Source: CALABS01 sp050260775 (GTDB taxonomy: Bacteria; Pseudomonadota; Alphaproteobacteria; Rhodospirillales; Magnetospirillaceae). From it: a stretch of DNA of 64,000 nucleotides. The translations under genes were made by a program, and so were the position numbers. Shown one piece after another: positions 37,555 to 45,755 of this stretch. Under the pieces are notes generated by a model. The model saw only the letters and a list, made by a program, of their open reading frames with translations. It made no database searches and was not told where the DNA came from. The DNA lies in contig JBLNCP010000044.1 in NCBI GenBank assembly GCA_050260775.1, positions 1-64,000 on the forward strand, given 5' to 3'. The first letter of the stretch is position 1, and each line of letters starts with the position of its first letter.

Positions 37555-38462
37555 ACGAGCCTGGCAGTAGTCGAACGCCCCGTGAGAACGGGGCCCGCGA
37601 CGACAACCTGATCGACACCATCCGCAACTGGATGCGCCTGCTCCGCCGCTCCCGCGGCGCCGAGACGGTGCGCGAAGCCCTGGAAGGGCTGATCGAGGAT
37701 CGCGGCGATTCCGGTGTTCCCATCGACGACCACGAGCGCATCCTGCTCGGCAACATCCTGCATCTCAGGGATGTCACCGCCTACGACGTCATGGTGCCCC
37801 GTGCCGACATCATCGCGGTCGAGGCCGGCACCGGCCGCGACGACCTGATGGACCTGTTCACCCGCTGCGGCCATTCGCGCGTGCCGGTCTACCGCGGCAC
37901 GCTGGACGACGTCATCGGCATGGTCCACATCAAGGACGTGCTGGCGGCGACCCGGGTGGACAAGCCGTTCGCCATCCCCCGCATCGTGCGGCGCGTGCTG
38001 TTCGTCTCGCCGTCCATGCGGGTGACCGACCTGCTCCTGGAGATGCGGCTCAAGCGCACCCATATGGCGCTGGTGGTCGACGAATACGGCGGCATCGACG
38101 GCCTGGTTTCCATCGAGGACCTGGTCGAGCAGATCGTCGGCGAGATCGAGGACGAGCACGACCGCGCGGTCGAGCCCGACCTGGTGATCGGTCCCGACGG
38201 CACCATCGAGGCCGACGCCCGCACCCCCATCGAGGAATTCGAGGAAAAGGTGGGGCCGGTGTTGAGCGAGGAGGAACGCGAGGACGTGGATACGCTGGGC
38301 GGACTGGTCTTCTTCATCGCCGGCCGCGTGCCGTCGCGCGGCGAACTGATCGCCCACGATTCCGGCTTGGAGTTCGAGGTGGTCGACGCCGATCCCCGCC
38401 GCATCAAGCGTCTGCGCGTCCGCAAGGTCTCTCCCGAAACCGCCTCGCCCGAGACCGCGTGA
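37551..38462 (+). CDS. corC: CorC/HlyC-family CBS-domain protein
   Basis: A 303-residue protein with two CBS domains (MVPRADIIAVEAG, RVPVYRGTLDDVIGMVHIKD and the second near ALVVDEYGGIDGLVSIEDLV) and a C-terminal CorC_HlyC domain. It lacks the N-terminal membrane DUF21 domain, matching the soluble CorC of E. coli. The role is linked to magnesium/cobalt efflux, though the exact function is debated. ATG 37551 overlaps the ybeY stop. Confidence 0.93.
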   Translation: MNEPGSSRTPRENGARDDNLIDTIRNWMRLLRRSRGAETVREALEGLIEDRGDSGVPIDDHERILLGNILHLRDVTAYDVMVPRADIIAVEAGTGRDDLMDLFTRCGHSRVPVYRGTLDDVIGMVHIKDVLAATRVDKPFAIPRIVRRVLFVSPSMRVTDLLLEMRLKRTHMALVVDEYGGIDGLVSIEDLVEQIVGEIEDEHDRAVEPDLVIGPDGTIEADARTPIEEFEEKVGPVLSEEEREDVDTLGGLVFFIAGRVPSRGELIAHDSGLEFEVVDADPRRIKRLRVRKVSPETASPETA

Positions 38463-40048
38463 TGGCGATCGCCGCGATGCTGCGTGGCACTCCCGCCGAG
38501 AGCGGCCGTCTCGGCGCCTGGGCGTCCCGCCTCTCGGGCCTGTCCGGCTGGCGCCGCCGCGGCCTCGGCGCCGCCCTGGGCGGTTTCGCGGCGTTGGCGC
38601 TGCCGCCGGTGCACCTGCTGCCGGTGCTGCTGGTGGCCTTCCCCTGCCTAGTGTGGCTGCTGGACGGCAGCCGTTCCCGCAAGGCGGCGTTCGGCGCCGG
38701 CTGGTGGTACGGCCTCGGCTGGTTCACCGTCGGCCTCTATTGGATCGCCCACGCCCTGCTGATCGAACCCGAGAAGTTCGGCTGGATGATTCCCTTCGCC
38801 ACGCTGGGGCTCGGCGGATTGCTGGCGGTGTTCACCGGCGCCGCCACCTGGCTCGTCCACCTGTCGGGGGCCAGGGGGGCCGGCCGCGTGCCGATGCTGG
38901 CGGCGGCGTGGACGCTGACCGAGTGGCTGCGCTCGTGGGTGCTGACCGGCTTTCCGTGGAATCCGGTCGGATCGATCTGGGATCCGGTGCTGCCGGTCCT
39001 GCAACTGGGATCGATCGCCGGCGTGTTCGGGCTGACGCTGATGACCGTCCTGTGCGCCGCCCTGCCGGCGCTGCTGGCAGACCGCGGCACGGCGCGGGCC
39101 AAGCTCGCCTGCCTGGCGGTGGCCGCCGGGCTGCCGCTGGCGGCGGCCGGGTGGGGCGGGGCCCGCCTTGCCGGCGGCGACGACGGGATCGCGCCGGGGG
39201 TGCGCCTGCGGCTGGTCCAGGCGGCGGTGGCGCAGAGCCACAAGTGGAAGGACGATTTGCGCCAGGCCCATCTCGACGCGCAGCTCCAATTGTCGCGCGC
39301 CCCGGGCTTCGACGGCATCACCGCCGTGGTGTGGCCGGAGACGGCCGCCCCCTATTTCCTCGATCTCGACGACGTCCACCGCAACGAGGTCGCCGCCGTC
39401 GCCCCGCCGGGCGGCATGGTGCTGACCGGTGCCCCGCGCGTCACCCCCCAGGGGATCGAGCCGTTCCAGATCTGGAACAGCCTGATGGCAGTGACCGCCG
39501 ACGGCAGCCTGGCGGCCGTCTACGACAAGGTGCATCTGGTGCCCTTCGGCGAGTACGTGCCGCTGCGGGCGCTGCTGCCCATCGCCAAGATCACCCATGG
39601 CGGCACCGATTTCTCGTCGGGCCCCGGCCTGCGCACCCTCACCCTGCCCGGCCTGCCGCCGGTCAGCCCGCTGATTTGCTATGAGGCCATTTTCCCGGGC
39701 GCCGTCGTCGGCCGCGACCAGCCGCGTCCGGCTTGGCTGCTCAACCTGACCAATGACGCGTGGTTCGGCCTGTCGGCCGGGCCCTACCAGCATCTCGCCT
39801 CCGCCCGCATGCGGGCGGTGGAGGAGGGGCTGCCGCTGGTGCGCGCCGCCAATACCGGCATCTCCGCCGTGTTCGACGGCCACGGCCGCGAGATCGCCCG
39901 GCTGGGCCTGGGCGAGCGCGGCGTGGTGGACGCCCCGCTGCCGGCCGCCTCGGCCCCGACCCTCTTTTCCCGCTTCGGGAACCCGCTGGCCCTGGCGCTT
40001 GGCGTGCTGTGTGCATTCATGGGGATTGCACTAAGCCGCCGCGGTTGA
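38462..40048 (+). CDS. lnt: Apolipoprotein N-acyltransferase
   Basis: Inner-membrane enzyme that adds the third acyl chain to bacterial lipoproteins. The 528-residue protein has six or more N-terminal membrane segments and a periplasmic nitrilase-fold domain. The catalytic triad is E293 (VWPETAAP), K356 (YDKVHLVPFGEYVP) and C406 (ICYEAIFP). ATG 38462 overlaps the corC stop as TGATG; a GTG one codon upstream is also possible. It ends the miaB operon. Confidence 0.95.
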   Translation: MAIAAMLRGTPAESGRLGAWASRLSGLSGWRRRGLGAALGGFAALALPPVHLLPVLLVAFPCLVWLLDGSRSRKAAFGAGWWYGLGWFTVGLYWIAHALLIEPEKFGWMIPFATLGLGGLLAVFTGAATWLVHLSGARGAGRVPMLAAAWTLTEWLRSWVLTGFPWNPVGSIWDPVLPVLQLGSIAGVFGLTLMTVLCAALPALLADRGTARAKLACLAVAAGLPLAAAGWGGARLAGGDDGIAPGVRLRLVQAAVAQSHKWKDDLRQAHLDAQLQLSRAPGFDGITAVVWPETAAPYFLDLDDVHRNEVAAVAPPGGMVLTGAPRVTPQGIEPFQIWNSLMAVTADGSLAAVYDKVHLVPFGEYVPLRALLPIAKITHGGTDFSSGPGLRTLTLPGLPPVSPLICYEAIFPGAVVGRDQPRPAWLLNLTNDAWFGLSAGPYQHLASARMRAVEEGLPLVRAANTGISAVFDGHGREIARLGLGERGVVDAPLPAASAPTLFSRFGNPLALALGVLCAFMGIALSRRG

Positions 40049-40063
40049 ACGCGTCCCGAATAC

Positions 40064-40125
40064 AACCTGAGCGGTACAGGTTTCCCTGGTTGTGCATTGA
40101 CTTGCATACAATCGCTGCTTAGTCT
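40064..40125 (+). promoter_or_regulatory. Promoter of the first XRE regulator, with upstream inverted repeat
   Basis: TTGACT (40097-40102), a 17-base spacer and TAGTCT (40120-40125) form a good promoter 42 bases before the ATG. Just upstream, AACCTG (40064-40069) and CAGGTT (40077-40082) form an inverted repeat that could be an operator. Confidence 0.55.
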
Positions 40126-40166
40126 CTGCCGACCAGTCGAACCGATATATCCAGGGCGGGACAAAT

Positions 40167-40649
40167 ATGGCTGAGACTCAGCGTCCGAAAAGCACGCCGG
40201 CCCGTAAGTCTTCGCGGGGGCGGACGCCGTCGGGCAATCCCAATCCCATCGACATCCATGTCGGCCAGCGGGTCCGCCTGCGCCGTACTCTTTTGGGAAT
40301 GAGCCAGGAGAAGCTGGGGGAGGCCCTCGGTCTGACCTTCCAGCAGGTGCAGAAATACGAGCGGGGTGCCAACCGGGTCGGGGCCAGCCGCCTGTTCGAC
40401 CTGTCGCGCGTGCTCGACGTGCCGGTCAGCTTCTTCTTCGACGACATGACCGAGGACCTGAAGCGCCAGACCCCCTCGCTGATCGGGGTGGAGGGCCTGG
40501 AGGAACCCGAGGTCGAGTACGTCCACGACCCCATGGCGCGGCGCGAGACCCTCGAACTGGTGCGGGCCTATTACCGCATCGGCGATCCCGCCGTGCGCAA
40601 GCGCGTCTACGAACTCGCCAAGGCGCTCGCCGAAGCGGCCGGCCGCTAG
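40167..40649 (+). CDS. XRE-family helix-turn-helix regulator (copy 1)
   Basis: A 160-residue regulator with a basic N-terminal tail and a lambda-repressor-like HTH (VGQRVRLRRTLLGMSQEKLG and FQQVQKYERGANRVGASRL). A C-terminal helical region is likely for dimerisation (RRETLELVRAYYRIGD). It is a paralogue of the gene at 58355. A related XRE gene before metK is common in alphaproteobacteria. The regulon is unknown. Confidence 0.88.
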   Translation: MAETQRPKSTPARKSSRGRTPSGNPNPIDIHVGQRVRLRRTLLGMSQEKLGEALGLTFQQVQKYERGANRVGASRLFDLSRVLDVPVSFFFDDMTEDLKRQTPSLIGVEGLEEPEVEYVHDPMARRETLELVRAYYRIGDPAVRKRVYELAKALAEAAGR

Positions 40650-40710
40650 CCCCACCCGTCGGCCGGCGGGCCACCGCCCAAATTGCCTCAGGCCCCTGTC
40701 CGGATGGGGC

Positions 40711-40739
40711 TTGACGAACCTCATAGGCTCCTGCCACAA
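40711..40739 (+). promoter_or_regulatory. Weak candidate metK promoter
   Basis: TTGACG at 40711-40716 is a strong -35 but the -10 at the proper distance (CCACAA or CACAAG) is poor. It lies upstream of the riboswitch, as expected for a metK promoter. Confidence 0.3.
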
Positions 40740-40762
40740 GAGCCCCCGGAGCGGGGACCGCT

Positions 40763-40813
40763 CCCGTGGAGATTTGTGACCGCTTGCCGCCACGTAAAAC
40801 GCAGGCTAAGTGG
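40763..40813 (+). promoter_or_regulatory. SAM-II (SAM_alpha) riboswitch in the metK leader
   Basis: The leader contains CGTGG (40765-40769) pairing with CCACG (40790-40794) to form P1. The loop reads AGATTTG, then TGACCGCTTGC. After P1 comes GTAAAACGCAGGCTAAG, whose AGGC can pair back to GCTT of the loop to form the pseudoknot. These blocks resemble the SAM-II consensus (GATTTG, CTTGC, GCCACG, TAAA, GCTAA) as I remember it. The element lies about 75 bases before metK, so SAM would repress its own synthesis. Confidence 0.7.
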
Positions 40814-40889
40814 GTGCATCATGATGGCGTCCGACAGCCCATTCCCGATGCCCCTGGTCCCTGATGTTTGGAACTAGGAGGGCTTGCCC

Positions 40890-42062
40890 GTGTCCAAGAA
40901 AAACTTCCTCTTCACGTCCGAATCGGTTTCCGAGGGCCATCCCGACAAGGTGTCCGACCGGATCTCCGACGCCATCGTCGATGCGTTCCTGTCCGCCGAC
41001 CCGCATTCGCGCGTCGCGGTCGAGACCCTGTGCACCACCAACCTGATCGTGCTGGCCGGTGAAGTGCGCGGACCGTCCTCGGTGACCAAGGAGCTGATGG
41101 AAGACATCGCCCGTCACGCCGTGAAGGACATCGGCTACGAGCAGGACGGCTTCCACTGGAAGGACGCCCAGGTCCAGGTCCACGTGCATTCGCAGTCGGC
41201 CGACATCGCCGTCGGCGTCGACGCCGCCGGCGAGAAGGACGAGGGCGCCGGCGACCAGGGCATCATGTTCGGCTACGCCTGCAACGAGACGCCCGAGCTG
41301 ATGCCGGCGCCGATCTACTACGCCCACAACATCCTGAAGTCGCTGGCCGAGGCCCGCCATTCCGGGTCGCAGCCGCTGCTCGGCCCCGATTCCAAGAGCC
41401 AGGTCACCCTCGAGTACCGCGACGGCAAGCCGGTGCGCGCCACCTCGGTGGTGGTGTCGACCCAGCACGACGCCTCCCTGTCGCAGGCCGACGTGCGCGA
41501 GATCGTGCGCCCGCACGTTCTCGACGTGCTGCCCCAGGGCTGGATGTGCCCCGAGGAGACCTTCTACGTCAATCCGACCGGCCGCTTCGTCATCGGCGGC
41601 CCCGACGGCGATTGCGGCCTGACCGGGCGCAAGATCATCGTCGACACCTACGGCGGCGCGGCCCCGCACGGCGGCGGCGCCTTCTCGGGCAAGGATCCGA
41701 CCAAGGTCGACCGCTCGGCCGCCTATGCGTCGCGCTACCTGGCCAAGAACGTGGTCGGCGCCGGCCTCGCCGACCGCTGCGTCATCCAGCTCAGCTACGC
41801 CATCGGCGTCTCCAAGCCGCTGTCGGTGTACGTCGACACCTACGGCACCGGCAAGGTGGACGAGGACAAGCTGTCCGAGGTGCTGCAGCAGTTGATGGAC
41901 CTGAGTCCGCGCGGCATCCGCACCCATCTCGGCCTCAACAAGCCGATCTACGCCCGCACCGCCGCCTACGGCCACTTCGGCCGTCCGCCCGAGGCCGACG
42001 GCGGCTTCTCGTGGGAGCGGCTCGACCTGGTCGAGCAGCTCAAGCGCGCCTTCGGCGCGTGA
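40890..42062 (+). CDS. metK: S-adenosylmethionine synthetase
   Basis: Makes SAM from methionine and ATP. The 390-residue protein has the start KKNFLFTSESVSEGHPDKV, the GAGDQGIMFGYA segment and the phosphate-binding GGGAFSGKDPTKVDRSAAY. Length matches the family. A GTG at 40890 is chosen because an AGGAGG lies eight bases upstream; the TTG two codons earlier is too close to it. Expression is probably controlled by the upstream SAM-II element. Confidence 0.97.
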   Translation: MSKKNFLFTSESVSEGHPDKVSDRISDAIVDAFLSADPHSRVAVETLCTTNLIVLAGEVRGPSSVTKELMEDIARHAVKDIGYEQDGFHWKDAQVQVHVHSQSADIAVGVDAAGEKDEGAGDQGIMFGYACNETPELMPAPIYYAHNILKSLAEARHSGSQPLLGPDSKSQVTLEYRDGKPVRATSVVVSTQHDASLSQADVREIVRPHVLDVLPQGWMCPEETFYVNPTGRFVIGGPDGDCGLTGRKIIVDTYGGAAPHGGGAFSGKDPTKVDRSAAYASRYLAKNVVGAGLADRCVIQLSYAIGVSKPLSVYVDTYGTGKVDEDKLSEVLQQLMDLSPRGIRTHLGLNKPIYARTAAYGHFGRPPEADGGFSWERLDLVEQLKRAFGA

Positions 42063-42069
42063 GCCGGCG

Positions 42070-42792
42070 GTGAGCGGGAGCCAGGAGGAAGCGCGGTCCG
42101 ACGGGCCGCGTTTCTACGGCCGCCGCCGCGGCAAGCGGCTGCGGCGGTCGGCCGTCGGGCTGATCGAGGTCATGCTGCCCCGGCTGGCCATCACCGTGCC
42201 CAAGCCGGGCGTCATGCTCGATCCCAAGGAGCTGTTCCCGCGCGAGGTCGAGCAGGTCTGGCTGGAGGTGGGATTCGGCGGCGGCGAGCACGTCGTCGCC
42301 CAGGCCCGCCTGCATCCCGAGGCCGGCATCATCGGCTCCGAGCCGTTCCGCAACGGCGTCGCCAGCCTGCTCGGGCACCTGAACGGGGCGGCGGCGGAAG
42401 GGGCGGCCATCGACAACGTCCGCATCTTCCCCGAGGACGTGCGCCAGTTGTTCCCGGCACTGCCCGAGGGCGCGCTGGGGCGCATCTTCGTGCTGTTTCC
42501 CGATCCCTGGCCGAAGAAGCGCCACGCCGAGCGCCGCTTCATCGGCCCCGAGAACCTGCCGGAACTGGCCCGCCTGCTCGCCGACGGCGGGGAATTGCGG
42601 GTGGCCTCCGACGATCCCGTCTACGCCGAATGGGCCGATCGTCACCTCAAGGAATGCGCGCTGCTGGAGGAGGTCCAGACCACCCAGGACCGCGCGGCCC
42701 TGCCCGAGGACTGGCCGCCGACCCGCTACGAGCAGAAGTGCCTGGCCAACAATCCGCCCACCTTCTTCCGTTATCGCCGCAAGGCGCGCTGA
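42070..42792 (+). CDS. trmB: tRNA (guanine-N7-)-methyltransferase
   Basis: Makes m7G46 in tRNAs. The 240-residue SAM-dependent methyltransferase has LEVGFGGGEHVVAQA for SAM binding, VLFPDPWPKKRHAERRF (the TrmB signature) and a C-terminal TRYEQKCLANNP. The start is GTG, seven bases after the metK stop, so the two genes are co-transcribed. Confidence 0.94.
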   Translation: MSGSQEEARSDGPRFYGRRRGKRLRRSAVGLIEVMLPRLAITVPKPGVMLDPKELFPREVEQVWLEVGFGGGEHVVAQARLHPEAGIIGSEPFRNGVASLLGHLNGAAAEGAAIDNVRIFPEDVRQLFPALPEGALGRIFVLFPDPWPKKRHAERRFIGPENLPELARLLADGGELRVASDDPVYAEWADRHLKECALLEEVQTTQDRAALPEDWPPTRYEQKCLANNPPTFFRYRRKAR

Positions 42793-42825
42793 CGGCCCGC
42801 CAAGGGGCCGGCCATCCGCGGGGAG

Positions 42826-42852
42826 GGCAAGGGCGTCTTTATCGCCCTTGCC
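42826..42852 (+). other. Perfect 10-base stem-loop after trmB
   Basis: GGCAAGGGCG (42826-42835) and CGCCCTTGCC (42843-42852) form a strong hairpin 34 bases after trmB. There is no T-run, so it may be a Rho-assisted or 3'-protective structure. Confidence 0.5.
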
Positions 42853-42939
42853 TCGCGCCGTGATAGCGGGTAAGGTCCCGCCCAGACACATTCTTGCTTC
42901 CCGTCCAAGAAGCGCATGCAGGAGGGCGGGGTTGTAAGG

Positions 42940-42970
42940 GTGGGCCTAAGGCCCACTTTTTTTGTTTTTT
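42940..42970 (+). terminator. Strong intrinsic terminator/attenuator in the rimP leader
   Basis: A 7-base stem GTGGGCC (42940-42946) with GGCCCAC (42950-42956) is followed by TTTTTTTGTTTTTT. It lies only 28 bases before the rimP ATG, so it more likely acts as an attenuator for the rimP-nusA operon than as the trmB terminator. Such premature terminators before rimP are known in other bacteria. The sequence between it and trmB contains GCGGG/CCCGC pairing that could form an antiterminator. Confidence 0.8.
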
Positions 42971-42997
42971 GGGACCCAACGGTCGCAAGGCATAGGG

Positions 42998-43495
42998 ATG
43001 GATCGTCAGCAGCGTTTGGAGGGCGTCGTCGCGCCCACGCTCGAGTCGATGGGCTACGAGCTGGTGCGGGTGATGTTCCAGGGCAAGCAGCGTCCGACCC
43101 TGCAGGTGATGGCCGAACGCAAGGACGGTCTGCCGATGACGGTGGACGATTGCGCGGATATCAGCCGCGCTCTGTCGGCCGTGTTGGACGTCGAGGACCC
43201 CATCAAGGAAGCCTATGTGCTGGAAGTGAGCTCGCCGGGCATCGACCGGCCGCTGACCCGGCCCAAGGATTTCGAGGCGTGGGCCGGGTTCGAGACCAAG
43301 ATCGAGACCGTTCTCGGCGTCGACGGCCGCAAGCGCTTCCGGGGCCGTCTGCTCGGGCTGGAAGGCGAGGCCGTCCGCCTGCAGATCGAGACCGGCGAGG
43401 TGGCCATTCCGCTGACCGACGTGCGGTCGGCCAAGCTGGTGTTGACCGACGAGCTCATCGCCGCCGTGACCAGCGACCAGGAAGTCGAGGAATAG
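42998..43495 (+). CDS. rimP: Ribosome maturation factor RimP
   Basis: A 165-residue factor for 30S subunit maturation. It has the family's N-terminal PTLESMGYELVRVMFQG and the central EVSSPGIDRPLTRPKDF signature, followed by an SH3-like C-terminal domain. The ATG at 42998 follows AGGG. It begins the rimP-nusA-ylxR-infB-rbfA-truB-rpsO-pnp cluster. Confidence 0.95.
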   Translation: MDRQQRLEGVVAPTLESMGYELVRVMFQGKQRPTLQVMAERKDGLPMTVDDCADISRALSAVLDVEDPIKEAYVLEVSSPGIDRPLTRPKDFEAWAGFETKIETVLGVDGRKRFRGRLLGLEGEAVRLQIETGEVAIPLTDVRSAKLVLTDELIAAVTSDQEVEE

Positions 43496-43506
43496 AGACG
43501 AAGACC

Positions 43507-45021
43507 ATGGACAGGATCGCAGCCCTTCCCCGCCCCGAGCTCCTTCAGGTCGCCGACGCCGTCGCGCGCGACAAGGGCATCGACCGCGACGAGGTCCTCG
43601 AGGCCATGGAGCAGGCCATCCAGAAGGCCGGCCGCTCCAAGTACGGCCACGAGCACGACATCCGCGCCCACATCGACCGCAAGACCGGCGAGATCCAGCT
43701 GGCCCGCTTCATCGAGGTGGTCGAGGAGGTCGAGAACGAGGCGACCCAGCTGCCGCTGGCCAAGGCGCTGAAGAAGAACCCCGGCGCCAAGCTCGGCGAC
43801 TTCCTGGTCGACCCGCTGCCGCCCATCGATTTCGGCCGCATCGCCGCCCAGACCGCCAAGCAGGTGATCGTGCAGAAGGTGCGCGACGCCGAGCGCCAGC
43901 GCCAGTTCAACGAGTACAAGGACCGCGTCGGCGAGATCTCCAACGGCCTGGTCAAGCGCGTCGAGTTCGGCAACGTCATCGTCGACCTCGGCCGCGCCGA
44001 GGCGCTCCTGCGCCGCGACGAGCTGATCCCGCGCGAGACCTTCCGCACCGGCGACCGCGTGCGCGCCTACATCTACGACGTCCGCGCCGAACCGCGCGGC
44101 CCGCAGATCTTCCTGTCGCGCACCCATCCCCAGTTCATGGCCAAGCTGTTCGCGCAGGAAGTGCCCGAGATCTACGACGGCATCATCGAGATCAAGGCGG
44201 TGGCCCGCGATCCCGGCTCGCGCGCCAAGATCGCCGTGCTGTCCCACGATTCCTCCATCGACCCGGTCGGCGCCTGCGTCGGCATGCGCGGTTCGCGCGT
44301 GCAGGCGGTGGTGGCCGAGCTGCAGGGCGAGAAGATCGACATCATCCCGTGGTCCGGCGAATACGCCACCTTCGTGGTCAACGCCCTGGCCCCGGCCGAG
44401 GTGTCCAAGGTGGTGCTCGACGACGAGACCCACGCCATGGAAGTGGTGGTGCCCGACGACCAGCTCAGCCTCGCCATCGGCCGCCGCGGCCAGAACGTGC
44501 GCCTGGCCTCGCAGCTGACCGGCTGGTCCATCGACATCATGACCGAGGCCGAGGAATCCGAGCGCCGCAACGAGGAGTTCCGCTCGCGTTCGAAAATGTT
44601 CATCGACGCCCTGGACGTGGACGACGTCATTGCCCATCTGCTGGTGACCGAGGGCTTCTCCACCGTCGAGGAGGTGGCGTTCGTCCCCCTCGAGGATCTC
44701 ACCGGCATCGAGGGTTTCGACGAGGACGTGGCCGCCGAGCTGCAGCAGCGCGCGCGCAACTTCCTGGCCGAGCAGGACGAGCGCTACGACGCCATGCGCC
44801 GTGACCTCGGCGTGTCCGACGAGATGGCCGCCATCGACGGCCTCGCGCCGGCGATGCTGGTCAAGCTGGGCCACAAGGGGATCAAGACCCTCGACGACCT
44901 CGGCGATCTCGCCTCGGACGAGCTGATCGACGTGGTCGGCAAGGACCAGATGACCGAGGATCAGGCCAACGAGGTGATCATGGCCGCCCGCGCGCACTGG
45001 TTCCAGGAAGGCCAGGCCTGA
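43507..45021 (+). CDS. nusA: Transcription termination/antitermination factor NusA
   Basis: Binds RNA polymerase and nascent RNA to control pausing, termination and antitermination. The 504-residue protein has the N-terminal polymerase-binding domain (about 1-130), an S1 domain, two KH domains (GACVGMRGSRVQAVV and LSLAIGRRGQNVRLA) and two C-terminal acidic repeats (ITGIEGFDEDVAAEL-like and LVKLGHKGIKTLDDLGDL). Length is normal. It is 11 bases after rimP. Confidence 0.97.
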   Translation: MDRIAALPRPELLQVADAVARDKGIDRDEVLEAMEQAIQKAGRSKYGHEHDIRAHIDRKTGEIQLARFIEVVEEVENEATQLPLAKALKKNPGAKLGDFLVDPLPPIDFGRIAAQTAKQVIVQKVRDAERQRQFNEYKDRVGEISNGLVKRVEFGNVIVDLGRAEALLRRDELIPRETFRTGDRVRAYIYDVRAEPRGPQIFLSRTHPQFMAKLFAQEVPEIYDGIIEIKAVARDPGSRAKIAVLSHDSSIDPVGACVGMRGSRVQAVVAELQGEKIDIIPWSGEYATFVVNALAPAEVSKVVLDDETHAMEVVVPDDQLSLAIGRRGQNVRLASQLTGWSIDIMTEAEESERRNEEFRSRSKMFIDALDVDDVIAHLLVTEGFSTVEEVAFVPLEDLTGIEGFDEDVAAELQQRARNFLAEQDERYDAMRRDLGVSDEMAAIDGLAPAMLVKLGHKGIKTLDDLGDLASDELIDVVGKDQMTEDQANEVIMAARAHWFQEGQA

Positions 45022-45029
45022 TCGCCGGC

Positions 45030-45755
45030 ATGGACGAGGCCGATCCTCAGGGCGAGGACTTTACCGCGGGGGACGACCAGCCCTCGGGGCCGGAGCGCCG
45101 GTGCATCGTCACCGGGGCGGTGCGGCCGAAGAAGGAATTGCTGCGGTTCGTCGTGGCGCCGACCGGCGAGGTGGTGCCCGACATGGACCGACGGCTGCCC
45201 GGCCGGGGAATCTGGTTGAGCCCCCGACGGGATGTGGTAAATACGGCCGTGTCGAAGCGGCTGTTCGCCAAGGCAGCGCGCCGTCAGGTGACCGCTGCCG
45301 CCGATCTGGCGGACCGGGTCGAGGCATTGCTGGTCAAGCGGTGCCTGGACGCCATCGGTCTGGCGCGGCGGGCCGGGCAGGCCGTATGCGGGTTCGAGAA
45401 GGTGCGTGCCGAGCTGGCCGGGGGCCGCACGGCGGTGCTGATCGAGGCCAAAGATGCCGCCGAGGGCGGCAAGGACAAGATCCGCGGCCAGGCCCGCGGA
45501 CGCGGCGCGGACTCCCAGGCGGAGCCGGGAGACGCCGCAGGGACGCCGGCAGGTGGGGTGCCGGTCATCGAGCTGTTCGACGGAGCCGAACTTGGTGCCG
45601 TCTTTGGCCGCGACCATGCGGTGCACGTGGCGATGGGCCCCGGCACCCTGGCTCGACGGCTTATCGAGGAGGCCGGCCTGCTGGCGGGTTTCCGTGATTG
45701 TGGAAGCGGCGGAACCGTTCCGCCAGGCGCGAAAGAGACGAAGTCGGTTACATGA
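45030..45755 (+). CDS. YlxR (DUF448) - L7Ae-like fusion RNA-binding protein
   Basis: A 241-residue fusion. The N-terminal DUF448/YlxR domain has RRCIVTGAVRPKKELLRFVV and GRGIWLSP. The C-terminal part has an L7Ae/YlxQ-like domain (LARRAGQAVCGFEKVRAEL, AVLIEAKDAAEGG and a degenerate end). In Firmicutes these are separate ylxR and ylxQ genes in the same operon; the fusion is typical of alphaproteobacteria. It probably binds RNA or RNase P-type targets, but its role here is unproven. It overlaps infB by ATGA. Confidence 0.9.
   Translation: MDEADPQGEDFTAGDDQPSGPERRCIVTGAVRPKKELLRFVVAPTGEVVPDMDRRLPGRGIWLSPRRDVVNTAVSKRLFAKAARRQVTAAADLADRVEALLVKRCLDAIGLARRAGQAVCGFEKVRAELAGGRTAVLIEAKDAAEGGKDKIRGQARGRGADSQAEPGDAAGTPAGGVPVIELFDGAELGAVFGRDHAVHVAMGPGTLARRLIEEAGLLAGFRDCGSGGTVPPGAKETKSVT

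Noticed and set aside
42916..43506. ATG upstream of rimP in frame with nusA, reading through the attenuator
   Set aside because: The frame translates a terminator hairpin and its T-run and then rimP out of frame. NusA homology starts at 43507.
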